Assembly (NCBI RefSeq): GCF_900155885.1
Contig: NZ_FTMB01000001.1
Span: 248,001-312,000 of the forward strand
From: Rhizobium sp. RU20A
Lineage (GTDB): Bacteria; Pseudomonadota; Alphaproteobacteria; Rhizobiales; Rhizobiaceae
DNA length: 64,000 nt
Reading direction: 5' to 3'
The notes beneath the pieces were generated by a model, which searched no databases, was not told where the DNA came from, and worked only from the letters and a program-made list of their open reading frames with translations. Both the position numbers and the translations under genes were made by a program. Shown here piece by piece: positions 34,811-43,392 of this stretch (position 1 is its first letter; every line of letters begins with the position of its first letter).

Positions 34811-35209
34811 ATGTCTTTGCTGACGCAGATCTTCACCTGGTGGAACGGCCAGACCATCGGAACGCGCTTCCACACCTGGCGCTTCGGTACGAAGGTCGGT
34901 CAGGACGAGTTCGGCAACGTCTATTACGAGGGCGGGCGCAAGGACACCGAGGGCCGCACGCGCCGCTGGGTGATCTATAATGGCTACGCCGAAGCCTCGG
35001 CCATTCCGCCGGGCTGGCACGGCTGGATGCACCACCGCACCGACACGCCGCCGAGCAAGGAAAACTACGTGGCGCGCGACTGGCAGAAGCAGCACCGCCC
35101 CAATCCGACCGGCACCTCCGAAGCCTATCGTCCGCCGGGCTCCATCACCCGCGCCGGCGAACGCCCGAAGGTGAGCGGCGACTACGACGCCTGGACGCCC
35201 GGCGCCTGA
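34811..35209 (+). CDS. NADH:ubiquinone oxidoreductase subunit NDUFA12
   Basis: A 132-residue accessory subunit of respiratory complex I, conserved from alphaproteobacteria to mitochondria (B17.2/NDUFA12). The core WWNGQTIGTRFHTWRFGTKVGQDEFGNVYYEGG and RRWVIYNGYAEASAIPPGWHGWMHHRTDTPP are diagnostic. The ATG at 34811 is used rather than the GTG at 34805; TAAGGGCGAG lies before it. As usual in Rhizobiales it stands next to the DUF2155 gene and far from the nuo operon. Confidence 0.95.
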   Translation: MSLLTQIFTWWNGQTIGTRFHTWRFGTKVGQDEFGNVYYEGGRKDTEGRTRRWVIYNGYAEASAIPPGWHGWMHHRTDTPPSKENYVARDWQKQHRPNPTGTSEAYRPPGSITRAGERPKVSGDYDAWTPGA

Positions 35210-35351
35210 GGCATTGCGCGCCACGGGACCCGGCCGATGCGTGACCTTGCGTCGGCCATAATTCTTCCCTAGGCCTTCGTCCGTGACAGAAGCGGCCATC
35301 CTTGCATAGGAATCTTCGGCCCGGCGCGGACAGACAGGAAACGAACGATCA

Positions 35352-35789
35352 ATGGCATCGGTGGGTGGTATCTCGAAACGGCTTTTGATGGCGGCTGGCG
35401 CGCTGGCGGCCACCGTGCTGCAAGGGCCGGCGATCGCCGAGGCGGCGCAGATCAAGAACCCCGTGGCCGTCTTCTCCGGCATCGACAAGATCACGGGCCG
35501 CATCACCACCTTCGACGTCTATCTCGGCGAGACCGTGCAGTTCGGCGCGCTGCAGGTAACGCCGCGCGTCTGCTACACCCGTGATGATACGGAAGCGGCC
35601 AAGACGACGACCTTCGTGGAAGTCGACGAGATCACCCTCGACCGTAAGATCCGCCGCATCTTCACCGGCTGGATGTTCGCCGATAGTCCCGGCCTCAACG
35701 CGGTCGAGCACCCCGTCTACGACGTCTGGCTGAAGGACTGCAAGCAGCAGTCCGACATGCCGGCGCCGGATACGGCTGCGCAGCAGTAG
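35352..35789 (+). CDS. DUF2155 periplasmic protein
   Basis: A 145-residue protein with a signal peptide (KRLLMAAGALAATVLQGPAIAEA) and the DUF2155 core AVFSGIDKITGRITTFDVYLGETVQFGALQVTPRVCYTR, then TFVEVDEI and IFTGWMFADSPGLNAVEHPVYDVWLKDC. Two cysteines (VCYTR and LKDC) may form a disulfide. The function is unknown. The neighbour order NDUFA12-DUF2155-aat is typical of Rhizobiales (recollection). Confidence 0.93.
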   Translation: MASVGGISKRLLMAAGALAATVLQGPAIAEAAQIKNPVAVFSGIDKITGRITTFDVYLGETVQFGALQVTPRVCYTRDDTEAAKTTTFVEVDEITLDRKIRRIFTGWMFADSPGLNAVEHPVYDVWLKDCKQQSDMPAPDTAAQQ

Positions 35790-35874
35790 GGGTCTGCGGC
35801 GTCCGACTTGCGCCGCGCTACGGAGCATTTGTCGCTCAAACCCCTCGGGAAAACCTAAGCAATCCCACGACCTA

Positions 35875-35983
35875 GTCATTCCGGCCTTGAGCCGGAATCT
35901 AGCCAGCCCAAGTCATTGGGCTGAAAGGGTCTTTGGACGTGCGGACGCACGTCCACTGGATTCCGGCTCAAGGCCGGAATGAC
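35875..35983. repeat. 109-bp RIME-like palindromic intergenic element
   Basis: Outer arms of 25 bases (35875-35899 and 35959-35983) are exact reverse complements, starting GTCATTCCGGCCTTGAGCCG. Inside are two further perfect hairpins: CAGCCCAA/TTGGGCTG (35904-35923) and GGACGTGCG/CGCACGTCC (35935-35954). The whole folds as a cruciform or three-way junction. Size and design fit Rhizobium-specific intergenic mosaic elements (RIME1 is reported at about 108 bp); identity with RIME1 is not proven here. It sits between the convergent DUF2155 and aat genes, where it might also act as a terminator. Confidence 0.85.
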
Positions 35984-36082
35984 GGAGATAATGCGATTTT
36001 TCGTCTCACCGCTCTCTGGACCTGAACCACGTGAGAGTTGGGCAAAGCCACCGCTTCTCGATCACCTAAGTAAGACATTCGC

Positions 36083-36691
36083 TCACCCGAACGGAATATT
36101 CGGCATCGAGACAGCGCGCGCCAGCATCTTTTCGTAGCGCTGCTTGGGCACGTCGATGGCGCCGAAGGTTTTCAGGTGCTCGGTGGTGAACTGAGTGTCG
36201 AGCAGCACGAAGCCGCGCTGGCGCAGGCGCTCGACCAGATGCACGAGGCAGATCTTCGAGGCGTTGGTGGCGCGCGAGAACATGCTCTCGCCGAAGAAGG
36301 CGCCGCCGAGCGAGACGCCGTAGAGACCGCCGACCAGCGTGTCGTCCTCGAAGGCCTCCACGCTGTGGGCATAGCCCATGCGGTGCAGCATCGAGTAGAG
36401 CTTGACGATCTTGCTGTTGATCCAGGTGTTTTCGCGGCCCGGCGCCGGGGAGGCGCAGCCCTTCAAGACGTCGGCAAAGGCGGTGTTGACGCGGATATCG
36501 AAGGGGGCCTTGCGCATGGCCTTGGCAAGGCTGCGCGGCACGTGGAAATCACTGAGCGGGATCACGCCACGGATCTCCGGCTCGACCCAGAAGAGTTCGG
36601 GGTCATCCGCCGAATCGGCCATTGGAAACAGGCCGATCGAATAGGCGCGCAGAAGGAGTTCGGGGGTAATGTCCGGTTCCTTGCTGCGCAT
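36083..36691 (-). CDS. aat: Leucyl/phenylalanyl-tRNA-protein transferase
   Basis: A 202-residue N-end-rule enzyme that adds Leu or Phe to proteins with basic N-termini, marking them for ClpAP. Motifs: [62 protein letters not shown] and [26 protein letters not shown]. Length and motifs are complete. It begins 17 bases after accC ends, so it belongs to the leftward accB-accC-aat transcript. Confidence 0.96.
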   Translation of the reverse strand: MRSKEPDITPELLLRAYSIGLFPMADSADDPELFWVEPEIRGVIPLSDFHVPRSLAKAMRKAPFDIRVNTAFADVLKGCASPAPGRENTWINSKIVKLYSMLHRMGYAHSVEAFEDDTLVGGLYGVSLGGAFFGESMFSRATNASKICLVHLVERLRQRGFVLLDTQFTTEHLKTFGAIDVPKQRYEKMLARAVSMPNIPFG

Positions 36692-36708
36692 CCTGGTCCT
36701 TCAGTGCC

Positions 36709-38052
36709 TCAATCGGTCTTGGCTGCCAGATACTTTTCCAGCCAGTGGATGTCGTAGTCGCCATTGGCAATGTCCTGGTTGGACACGAGATCCTGGAAAA
36801 GCGGCAGGGTGGTCTTGATGCCGTCGACGACGAATTCGTCGAGAACGCGCCGCAGACGCATCATGCATTCGACGCGGGTGCGCCCGTGCACGATGAGCTT
36901 GCCGATCAGGCTGTCATAGTAGGGCGGGATCTTGTAGCCCGCATAGGCGCCCGAATCGACGCGCACGCCAAGCCCGCCCGGCGCATGGAAATGCGTGATC
37001 GTGCCCGGAGACGGCGTGAAGGTGCGCGGGTCCTCCGCATTGATGCGGCACTCGATCGCGTGGCCGGAAAAGACGATGTCTTCCTGCGCAACGGACAGGC
37101 CGCCGCCGGAGGCAACGCGGATCTGCTCATGCACGAGGTCGATACCCGTGATCGCTTCGGTGATCGGATGCTCCACCTGCAGGCGCGTGTTCATTTCGAT
37201 GAAATAGAACTCGCCGTTTTCGTAGAGAAACTCGACCGTACCGGCACCGCGATACTTCATCTTCTTCATGGCGTCGGCGCAGATCTGGCCGATCTTCATG
37301 CGCTGCTCGACATTGAGCGCCGGGGAGTTGGCCTCTTCCCAGACCTTCTGGTGGCGGCGCTGCAGCGAGCAGTCGCGCTCGCCGAGATGGATCGCATTGC
37401 CCTCGCCATCGCCCACGACCTGGATTTCGATATGGCGCGGCTTTTCGAGATACTTTTCCATGTAGACGGCGGCATTGCCGAAAGCCGCAGAAGCTTCCGA
37501 GCGGGCCGTGTCGAAGGCTTCCATCAGGTCGGCTTCGGTCTTGGCGACCTTCATGCCGCGTCCGCCACCACCGGCTGTTGCCTTGATGAGAACCGGAAAG
37601 CCGATCTTGCGGCCCGTTTCCAGAACGTTTTCCGCCGTCACCTCGCCATCCGAGCCGGGAACGACGGGAATGCCGAGCTCCATGGCCGTCTGCTTGGCGG
37701 TGATCTTGTCACCCATCAGGCGGATGTGTTCGGCCGTCGGGCCGATGAAGGTGATGCCATGCGCTTCGAGGATATCGGCGAACTTGGCATTTTCCGAAAG
37801 GAAGCCGTAGCCGGGGTGGACGGCATCCGCACCCGTGATTTCGCAGGCCGCGACGATCTGGTGGATGTTGAGGTAGCTGTCGCGCGAGGGCGGCGGGCCG
37901 ATGCAGACGCTTTCATCTGCAAGGCGCACATGCATGGCGTCGGCATCCGCCGTCGAATGCACGGCAACGGTCGCAATGCCGAGTTCCTTGCAGGCGCGCA
38001 GAACCCGGAGTGCGATTTCGCCGCGATTGGCGATGAGGACCTTCGAGATCAT
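36709..38052 (-). CDS. accC: Acetyl-CoA carboxylase biotin carboxylase subunit
   Basis: A 447-residue ATP-grasp enzyme that carboxylates the biotin of AccB, the first step of fatty-acid synthesis. Motifs: [18 protein letters not shown], the glycine-rich [12 protein letters not shown] loop, [27 protein letters not shown] and [24 protein letters not shown]. It starts 12 bases after accB. Confidence 0.98.
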   Translation of the reverse strand: MISKVLIANRGEIALRVLRACKELGIATVAVHSTADADAMHVRLADESVCIGPPPSRDSYLNIHQIVAACEITGADAVHPGYGFLSENAKFADILEAHGITFIGPTAEHIRLMGDKITAKQTAMELGIPVVPGSDGEVTAENVLETGRKIGFPVLIKATAGGGGRGMKVAKTEADLMEAFDTARSEASAAFGNAAVYMEKYLEKPRHIEIQVVGDGEGNAIHLGERDCSLQRRHQKVWEEANSPALNVEQRMKIGQICADAMKKMKYRGAGTVEFLYENGEFYFIEMNTRLQVEHPITEAITGIDLVHEQIRVASGGGLSVAQEDIVFSGHAIECRINAEDPRTFTPSPGTITHFHAPGGLGVRVDSGAYAGYKIPPYYDSLIGKLIVHGRTRVECMMRLRRVLDEFVVDGIKTTLPLFQDLVSNQDIANGDYDIHWLEKYLAAKTD

Positions 38053-38064
38053 GGGGCGGCCGCC

Positions 38065-38544
38065 TTATTCGATGATGAGGAGGGGTTCGCCGTATTCGAC
38101 GGGTGAGGCGTCCTGCACGAGGATTTCGGTGACCTTGCCCGAGCGTGGCGCCGGGATCTGGTTCATCGTCTTCATGGCTTCGATGATGAGGATGGTCTGG
38201 CCTTCCTTGACGGTCGCGCCGACCTCGATGAAGGCGCGGGCGCCCGGAGCCGGCGACAGATAGGCCGTGCCCACCATCGGCGCCGTCACGGCATTCTTGT
38301 TGTTGCGGGCCGACGGGGCGGCAGCTTCGGCAACAGAGACGGCAGCGGGCGGAACGGCAGCCGGAGCCGCAGCGGCCGGTGCGGCAGCATAATAGGCAGG
38401 AGCGGGGGCTGCGGTAATCGTGCGCGACACGCGGATGCGCAGATCTTCCTGCTCGACCTCGATCTCGGTCAGGTCCGTGTCCTTCAGGATGTTCGCCAGA
38501 TCGCGGATCAGCGCCTGGTCGATGCCGGATTTTTTGTCAGCCAT
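38065..38544 (-). CDS. accB: Biotin carboxyl carrier protein of acetyl-CoA carboxylase
   Basis: A 159-residue carrier. An N-terminal helix (DQALIRDLANILKDTDLTEIEVEQEDLRIRV) is followed by an Ala/Pro-rich linker (about 44-80) and the biotinyl domain, whose EAMKTMNQ motif holds the biotin-bearing Lys125. It lies between aroQ (21 bases upstream) and accC. Confidence 0.98.
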   Translation of the reverse strand: MADKKSGIDQALIRDLANILKDTDLTEIEVEQEDLRIRVSRTITAAPAPAYYAAAPAAAAPAAVPPAAVSVAEAAAPSARNNKNAVTAPMVGTAYLSPAPGARAFIEVGATVKEGQTILIIEAMKTMNQIPAPRSGKVTEILVQDASPVEYGEPLLIIE

Positions 38545-38565
38545 GGATGGAGCCTCTTGTTCTTC

Positions 38566-39012
38566 TTATCTCGTTGTCTGTGTCAGGGACCGCAGCGCAT
38601 GCAGCGCAAGGATATAGCTCTGCGCACCAAAGCCGCAGATCACCCCTTTGACGGCAGGGGCAATCATGGATTTGTGGCGAAATTCCTCGCGGGCATGCAC
38701 ATTGGACAGGTGAAGTTCGACGACCGGAACGGAAATCGCCCGAATCGCATCATGGAGCGCAATGGATGTGTGTGTATACGCGCCGGCATTGATGGCGACG
38801 CCAGCGGCCGTGTCGCCCGCCTCGTGCAACCAGTCCACCAGCGCGCCCTCATGGTTGCTCTGGCGAAAATCCACTGCAAAGCCAAGCGCTTGACCCTCGG
38901 TGCGGCACATCTCGGCAATGTCGGCAAGTGTCTGGCCGCCATAAATGCCGGGCTCCCTCTTGCCGAGCGCGTTGAGGTTCGGTCCGTTCAGGACGAAGAA
39001 GGTCTGTGTCAT
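38566..39012 (-). CDS. aroQ: Type II 3-dehydroquinate dehydratase
   Basis: A 148-residue enzyme of the shikimate pathway. The type II signature is FFVLNGPNLNALGKREPGIYG with the catalytic Tyr in GIYG; also INAGAYTHTSIALHDAI, VPVVELHLSNVHAREEFRHKS and GVICGFGAQSY. It heads the leftward aroQ-accB-accC-aat run. The strong terminator at 39064-39092 isolates it from the DsbA-like gene, so its promoter must lie in the 50-70 bases before its ATG. Confidence 0.97.
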   Translation of the reverse strand: MTQTFFVLNGPNLNALGKREPGIYGGQTLADIAEMCRTEGQALGFAVDFRQSNHEGALVDWLHEAGDTAAGVAINAGAYTHTSIALHDAIRAISVPVVELHLSNVHAREEFRHKSMIAPAVKGVICGFGAQSYILALHALRSLTQTTR

Positions 39013-39063
39013 GCGGCATCCGGGTTGCTTTGCGAGCCGTAGCTATAGACCGGGGAGCCCGTG

Positions 39064-39092
39064 AAAAAAAGCCCCGCCGGCGCTGGCGGGGC
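39064..39092 (-). terminator. Intrinsic terminator of the DsbA-like gene
   Basis: Read leftward, GCCCCGCC and GGCGGGGC pair around a six-base loop and end in a run of seven T. It lies just past the stop of the DsbA-like gene. Confidence 0.85.
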
Positions 39093-39121
39093 TTGTCCAC
39101 AAACTTCGGTAAATCTTTGGT

Positions 39122-39886
39122 TCAGCAGGTCGTCTTTCCGCAGGCGCGGATATTGGCGACCTTGCCCTGCAACTCCTCAAGACCCACGGCGCCGAACACG
39201 GCCTCGTTGCCGATCACATAGGAGGGCGTACCGGAAATGCCGAGATCATTGGCGAGCTTATAGGCTTCCATGACGGCAGCGTCCTTCGGGTTCTTGTCCA
39301 TGTGGGCGCGCAGATCCGCCTCCTTGACGCCGAGCGTTTCGGCCACCGCAATCGCCGTCTCTTCCGTCGCCCGGTCCTCGCCGCCAAGCAGCGTGCGGTG
39401 GAAATCGCCATATTTTTCCGGCGCGATCGTGCGGAAGGCAGCGCTGACCCGGTGCGCGGCGAGCGAATCGGGCCCGAGGATAGGCAGTTCCTTCAGCACG
39501 AAACGCACATTCTTGTCGCTCTCCAGAATGGCGTTCATGTCGGAGAGCGCGCGTTTGCAGTAGCCGCAATTGTAGTCGTAGAACTCGACGATGGTGACGT
39601 CGCCCTTGGGATTGCCGAGCACCACGTCATGCTGCGAATTGAAGATCGCCTCCTTGTTCGAGGTGACGGCTGCCTCGGCGGCGGCGGCCTGCGCCGCCTG
39701 CTGCTTTTGCTGCAGCGCCTTCTGCACGTCGATCAGCACTTCCGGGTTGGCGATCAGATATTCGCGGATGAAGGCGCCGAATTCTTCCTTCTGCTTGTCG
39801 TCGAGCGCAGAGGCGGGCCCGGTCGCAAACAGCGTCGCGCCGGCAAGGAGGGTTGCGGTAACAAGGCGGAAGGGGAAGCGAATCAT
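39122..39886 (-). CDS. DsbA/ScsC-like thiol oxidoreductase
   Basis: A 254-residue periplasmic protein. A signal peptide (FRLVTATLLAGATLFATGPASA) is followed by a charged helical region (about 28-85, including KALQQKQQAAQAAAAEAAV), as in ScsC or Com1-type trimerising domains. The thioredoxin-fold DsbA domain has the CGYC active site in FYDYNCGYCKRALSD and a cis-Pro loop ISGTPSYVIG. An extra Cys pair ends the protein (ACGKTTC). Likely introduces or reshuffles disulfides; the exact role is unknown. It has its own terminator. Confidence 0.9.
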   Translation of the reverse strand: MIRFPFRLVTATLLAGATLFATGPASALDDKQKEEFGAFIREYLIANPEVLIDVQKALQQKQQAAQAAAAEAAVTSNKEAIFNSQHDVVLGNPKGDVTIVEFYDYNCGYCKRALSDMNAILESDKNVRFVLKELPILGPDSLAAHRVSAAFRTIAPEKYGDFHRTLLGGEDRATEETAIAVAETLGVKEADLRAHMDKNPKDAAVMEAYKLANDLGISGTPSYVIGNEAVFGAVGLEELQGKVANIRACGKTTC

Positions 39887-40062
39887 GATGTCCTCAAAAT
39901 GCGGCGCCGGCGCCGGGAGCAGGATATGCCGGCAAGCTTAGCGGTGAGCCGCCCTTGAAGAAACCTCAAAAATCGGCCGAATGAAGACCGCCACGCCCTT
40001 GTGAAGCCTCAGTGCATCGGGCAGATGCGACGGACCAGAGAAAAGACGCCCGAGGTCCTGCC

Positions 40063-41220
40063 ATGCCCCCGCTTTCCCGCCGCAGCGCAATCGAACCCTT
40101 CCACGCCATGGACATTCTGGCCGAGGGCACGCGCCGTCGCGCTGAGGGGCGGCCGGTCATTTCTCTTGCCGTCGGCCAGCCTGCCGCCCCGGCGCCGCAA
40201 AAGGCGCTCGAAGCTGCCCGCAAGGCGCTCGAGACCGGCCGGCTCGGCTATACCGACGCGCTGGGCACGCTCTCGCTGCGCCGTGCGATCGCCCGCGACT
40301 ATGCCGACCGCCACGGCGTTGCCATCGATCCCGCCCGCATCGCGATCACCACGGGCTCCTCGGCCGGCTTCAACCTCGCCTTTCTCGCGCTCTTCGATCC
40401 CGGCGATGCCGTGGCCATCGCGCGCCCCGGCTACCCGGCCTACCGCAACATCCTGACGGCGCTTGGCCTGCGGGTCGTGGAAGTCGATGCCGGCGCCGAG
40501 CACGCCTTCACGCTGACGCCGGAAGGCCTGGAAGAGGCTGAGAAGGCCGAGGGCGTGCGGCTGAAGGGCGTGCTGCTCGCCAGCCCCGCGAACCCCACCG
40601 GGACCGTGACGGGCAGGGCGCATCTGGCGGCGCTGGCGCGTTACTGCGAGACCCGCGACATCGCCTTCATCTCCGACGAGATCTATCACGGCCTGACCTT
40701 TGCCGGGGAGGAGACGACCGCGCTTGCCATCACCGACCGCGCCGTCATCATCAATTCCTTCTCGAAATACTATTGCATGACAGGCTGGCGGATCGGGTGG
40801 ATGGTGCTGCCGGACGATCTGGTGCGCGGCTTCGAGCGCATTGCCCAAAGCCTCTACATCTCCCCGCCGGAACTCTCGCAGATCGCCGCCGAAGCCGCGC
40901 TGGACGCCCGCGACGAACTCGATCGGCACCGCGAGGCCTATGCCGCCAACCGCGCATTGCTGCTCGATCGCCTGCCGAAACTTGGCCTTTCCATTGCGTC
41001 ACCCATGGATGGCGCCTTCTACGCCTATATGGATGTCGGCCGCTTCACCAATGACAGCATGGCTTTCGCCCGGCGCATGCTGTCCGAAATCGACGTCGCC
41101 GCCACCCCCGGCCGCGACTTCGACCCGGTCGGCGGCCACCGCACGATGCGCTTCTCCTACGCCGGCAGCCCCGCCGAGATCGAGGAAGCCGTTGAGCGCA
41201 TCGCCGGCTGGCTGGCCTGA
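40063..41220 (+). CDS. PLP-dependent aminotransferase, class I/II
   Basis: A 385-residue fold-type I enzyme. The start at 40063 has GAGGT seven bases upstream; the longer frame to 40012 was rejected. Motifs: GQPAAPAPQKALEAARKAL, the PLP-phosphate region TTGSSAGFNLAFLALFDPGD, ASPANPTGTVTG, FISDEIYHGLTF and the Schiff-base Lys in INSFSKYYCMTGWRIGW. The substrate is unknown; the family is broad (aspartate or aromatic type). It is monocistronic, divergent from the DsbA-like gene and followed by a GATTCCGC inverted repeat. Confidence 0.92.
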   Translation: MPPLSRRSAIEPFHAMDILAEGTRRRAEGRPVISLAVGQPAAPAPQKALEAARKALETGRLGYTDALGTLSLRRAIARDYADRHGVAIDPARIAITTGSSAGFNLAFLALFDPGDAVAIARPGYPAYRNILTALGLRVVEVDAGAEHAFTLTPEGLEEAEKAEGVRLKGVLLASPANPTGTVTGRAHLAALARYCETRDIAFISDEIYHGLTFAGEETTALAITDRAVIINSFSKYYCMTGWRIGWMVLPDDLVRGFERIAQSLYISPPELSQIAAEAALDARDELDRHREAYAANRALLLDRLPKLGLSIASPMDGAFYAYMDVGRFTNDSMAFARRMLSEIDVAATPGRDFDPVGGHRTMRFSYAGSPAEIEEAVERIAGWLA

Positions 41221-41226
41221 GAAAAC

Positions 41227-41265
41227 CGATTCCGCATCAACCGGTTGAGGGCGAAAGCGGAATCG
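41227..41265. repeat. CGATTCCGC inverted repeat after the aminotransferase gene
   Basis: CGATTCCGC at 41227-41235 and GCGGAATCG at 41257-41265 are perfect reverse complements across a 21-base spacer with a smaller AACCGGTT palindrome inside. It lies between the convergent aminotransferase and SDR genes. No T-run follows, so it is either a weak two-way terminator or a short intergenic repeat. Confidence 0.5.
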
Positions 41266-41291
41266 ATCTGCGAGAGACTTGAATCACTTTC

Positions 41292-42056
41292 TCAAACGCG
41301 GTTGATCGAAACGCCACCATCGACAAGCATCGCCGTTCCCGTCACGAAACTGGACGAGGGCGAGTACAGATAGAGGGCCGCTTCGGCAATCTCTTCCGGC
41401 GCAGCGATGCGCTTGAGCGCATTGAGGCCGGCGACGAAATCGAGCGCTTCCGGCGTATCCGAAATCTGCCGCCCCATTGGCGTGTCCGTGGCGCCGGGCA
41501 GAAGCGCGTTCACCCGAATGCCGTTGCGGCCATATTCGGATGCCAGCACCTGCGCAAGGCCGATCAGGCCCGACTTTGAGGCCGCATAGGCGGCAAGGCC
41601 TGGAAAGCCGGCGGTGTAGCCGACGAAAGTGGAGGTGAAGACGAGGCTCCCGCCACCGCGCGCCTGAAGTGCGGGAAGCTGGTACTTGGCCGCAAGGTAG
41701 GCGCTCGTCAGGTTGGTCGCGACCACCGCGTTCCAGGCCGCCAGATCGAGCGCGGGAAGCGGCCCGACCGGTCCCGTCGTGCCGGCATTGTTGAAGGCGA
41801 TGTCGAGCCCGCCGAATTCCGCGATGGCAGTCTCGACCAGATGCTGGTGATGCGCCGCATCGGCGACATCGCCGGACAGGGCAACGGCGGTACCGCCAGC
41901 CGAACGGATCGCGCCGACAACCTCCGCCAGCCGCTCGGCATTGCGCCCGGACAGCACGAGTGCCGCACCTTCCTGGGCAAAGAGAAGCGCGGCGGCCCGG
42001 CCGATGCCGGAGCTGGCGCCCGTGATGATGGCGACGCGGTTGGAAAGACCTGTCAT
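41292..42056 (-). CDS. Short-chain dehydrogenase/reductase
   Basis: A 254-residue classical SDR. The NAD(P)-binding motif is TGASSGIG, followed by NNAG, a catalytic Ser in SLVFTSTFVG and the YAASK Tyr-Lys pair. Arg in the LSGRNAERL stretch favours NADP over NAD, though this is weak. Substrate unknown. It diverges from the glycosyltransferase-like gene. Confidence 0.93.
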   Translation of the reverse strand: MTGLSNRVAIITGASSGIGRAAALLFAQEGAALVLSGRNAERLAEVVGAIRSAGGTAVALSGDVADAAHHQHLVETAIAEFGGLDIAFNNAGTTGPVGPLPALDLAAWNAVVATNLTSAYLAAKYQLPALQARGGGSLVFTSTFVGYTAGFPGLAAYAASKSGLIGLAQVLASEYGRNGIRVNALLPGATDTPMGRQISDTPEALDFVAGLNALKRIAAPEEIAEAALYLYSPSSSFVTGTAMLVDGGVSINRV

Positions 42057-42236
42057 GATAATCTCCGTCTTGTTTCGACGGGAGAAGAACTGTCAGGCCG
42101 CCGCGTCGCCAGCCACCCGATTCCTGCCGCCGGTGCCTGGATGGCCTCGTTCAAGCTTTGTGTAGAATAACGGGATGACGACGCAACCGAAGGCATCAGG
42201 TCGCGTCGCAGTCTTACCTCGTTGGAGGCACCCTAC

Positions 42237-43256
42237 GTGCTGAATGAGCTGACCGTCTGTATGCCCACCCGCCGCCCGATCGAGACGGCCGCGGCTTCGA
42301 TCGAGAGCCTGCTGCGGTTCGGCGCCGAAACAGGATGCCGTATGGTGATTTCCGACAACTCGGGTGATCCGGAAAAACGGCGTCGATATGAGGGGCGGGC
42401 ACCAAACCTCACCTATCTCGTTCAAGCGGATGACGATGCCGCCGAGAACCTCATCAACGCGCTTTCGCCGGTGCAAACGCGCTTCGTCATGCCTATGGGG
42501 GATGACGATCTGATCGCCACCAGACCGTGCGCGCCGCCTCTCGACCTTTCGACGGTCGGTGCCGGCGTCGCGCTCATCCGGCCGCACACGGAAATCTGGG
42601 CGTTGGATGCCGTGCAGTCTGTCTCGACCTTTTCGATCGATGGCGCAACCGCACAGGCGCGCATGCTGGAATACGCGCGGAAGGCACCGGGAAACAATTC
42701 CCTCTTCTACAGCATCATGCGCTCGGATCTTTTCATCCCGTTCATCCGGCAATTCGCGGCAGCCCATCCAACGCGCGGCGCCTATTGCGATTGGGCAGTG
42801 ATGTTCACCATGCTCGCCTGTGGGCCGGCGCTCCATGCACCGTCTATCGCCTACCGCTACGATCTCGGGCGCTGGACCTTTGCCGACACGGTGGAGGAGA
42901 CCAAGCGGTCTCTTTTCACGGCGGCCGGACTTCCGGACAACGCCGAAGATTTTTCCGCGTTGCTCACCTTTCTCGATCTCTTCACGTTTCTGTCCATGCA
43001 GCACTTGCATCTGGCAGCGGAAGAGCAGCACCACGCCATGGGTACGGCTGCGCAACTGTACCTCGCACCCTTCGTCGAGACGGTGCGGAAAATGCCCGAT
43101 ACCTACGACGAAACAACGCGGTATCTGGTTGATCTCATGGGCGATGAGCAGGACCTGCACGGTCTCTTCGCGCTGGCCCTCATCACCGCCGACTGTCTGC
43201 AGCCGGGCCTGAGAGCCCGTTATCTCGCCTTTTACCAGACGGTGTCGGCCGGCTAG
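42237..43256 (+). CDS. Family 2-like glycosyltransferase
   Basis: A 339-residue protein. The GTG at 42237 lies eight bases after GGAGG and is chosen over the TTG at 42222. N-terminal LTVCMPTRRPIETAAASIESLL, then VISDNSGDPEKR and a likely metal-binding FVMPMGDDDLIA, are those of GT-A fold, GT2-like transferases. The C-terminal half (after residue 200) shows no family I know. No polysaccharide genes are adjacent, so the acceptor is unknown. It is a lone gene between conserved blocks, possibly an accessory insertion. Confidence 0.75.
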   Translation: MLNELTVCMPTRRPIETAAASIESLLRFGAETGCRMVISDNSGDPEKRRRYEGRAPNLTYLVQADDDAAENLINALSPVQTRFVMPMGDDDLIATRPCAPPLDLSTVGAGVALIRPHTEIWALDAVQSVSTFSIDGATAQARMLEYARKAPGNNSLFYSIMRSDLFIPFIRQFAAAHPTRGAYCDWAVMFTMLACGPALHAPSIAYRYDLGRWTFADTVEETKRSLFTAAGLPDNAEDFSALLTFLDLFTFLSMQHLHLAAEEQHHAMGTAAQLYLAPFVETVRKMPDTYDETTRYLVDLMGDEQDLHGLFALALITADCLQPGLRARYLAFYQTVSAG

Positions 43257-43338
43257 AACATTTCCAGCCGAAGCGTCATCGTCTCAGCGTCCGGCGATGC
43301 GCCAGAAACAAGAGCGTCGGGCTCCCAGAGCAAACAAG

Positions 43339-43370
43339 AACGCCGCCCGGCGAACCGGGCGGCGTTTTCA
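43339..43370. terminator. Two-way intrinsic terminator between glycosyltransferase and rne
   Basis: A perfect 12-base stem (AACGCCGCCCGG/CCGGGCGGCGTT) with a CGAA loop, followed by TTTTCA on the plus strand and a weaker T-rich run on the minus strand. It lies between two converging genes and can serve both. Confidence 0.8.
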
Positions 43371-43392
43371 GTCATTCATCGTCACGTGGTTC

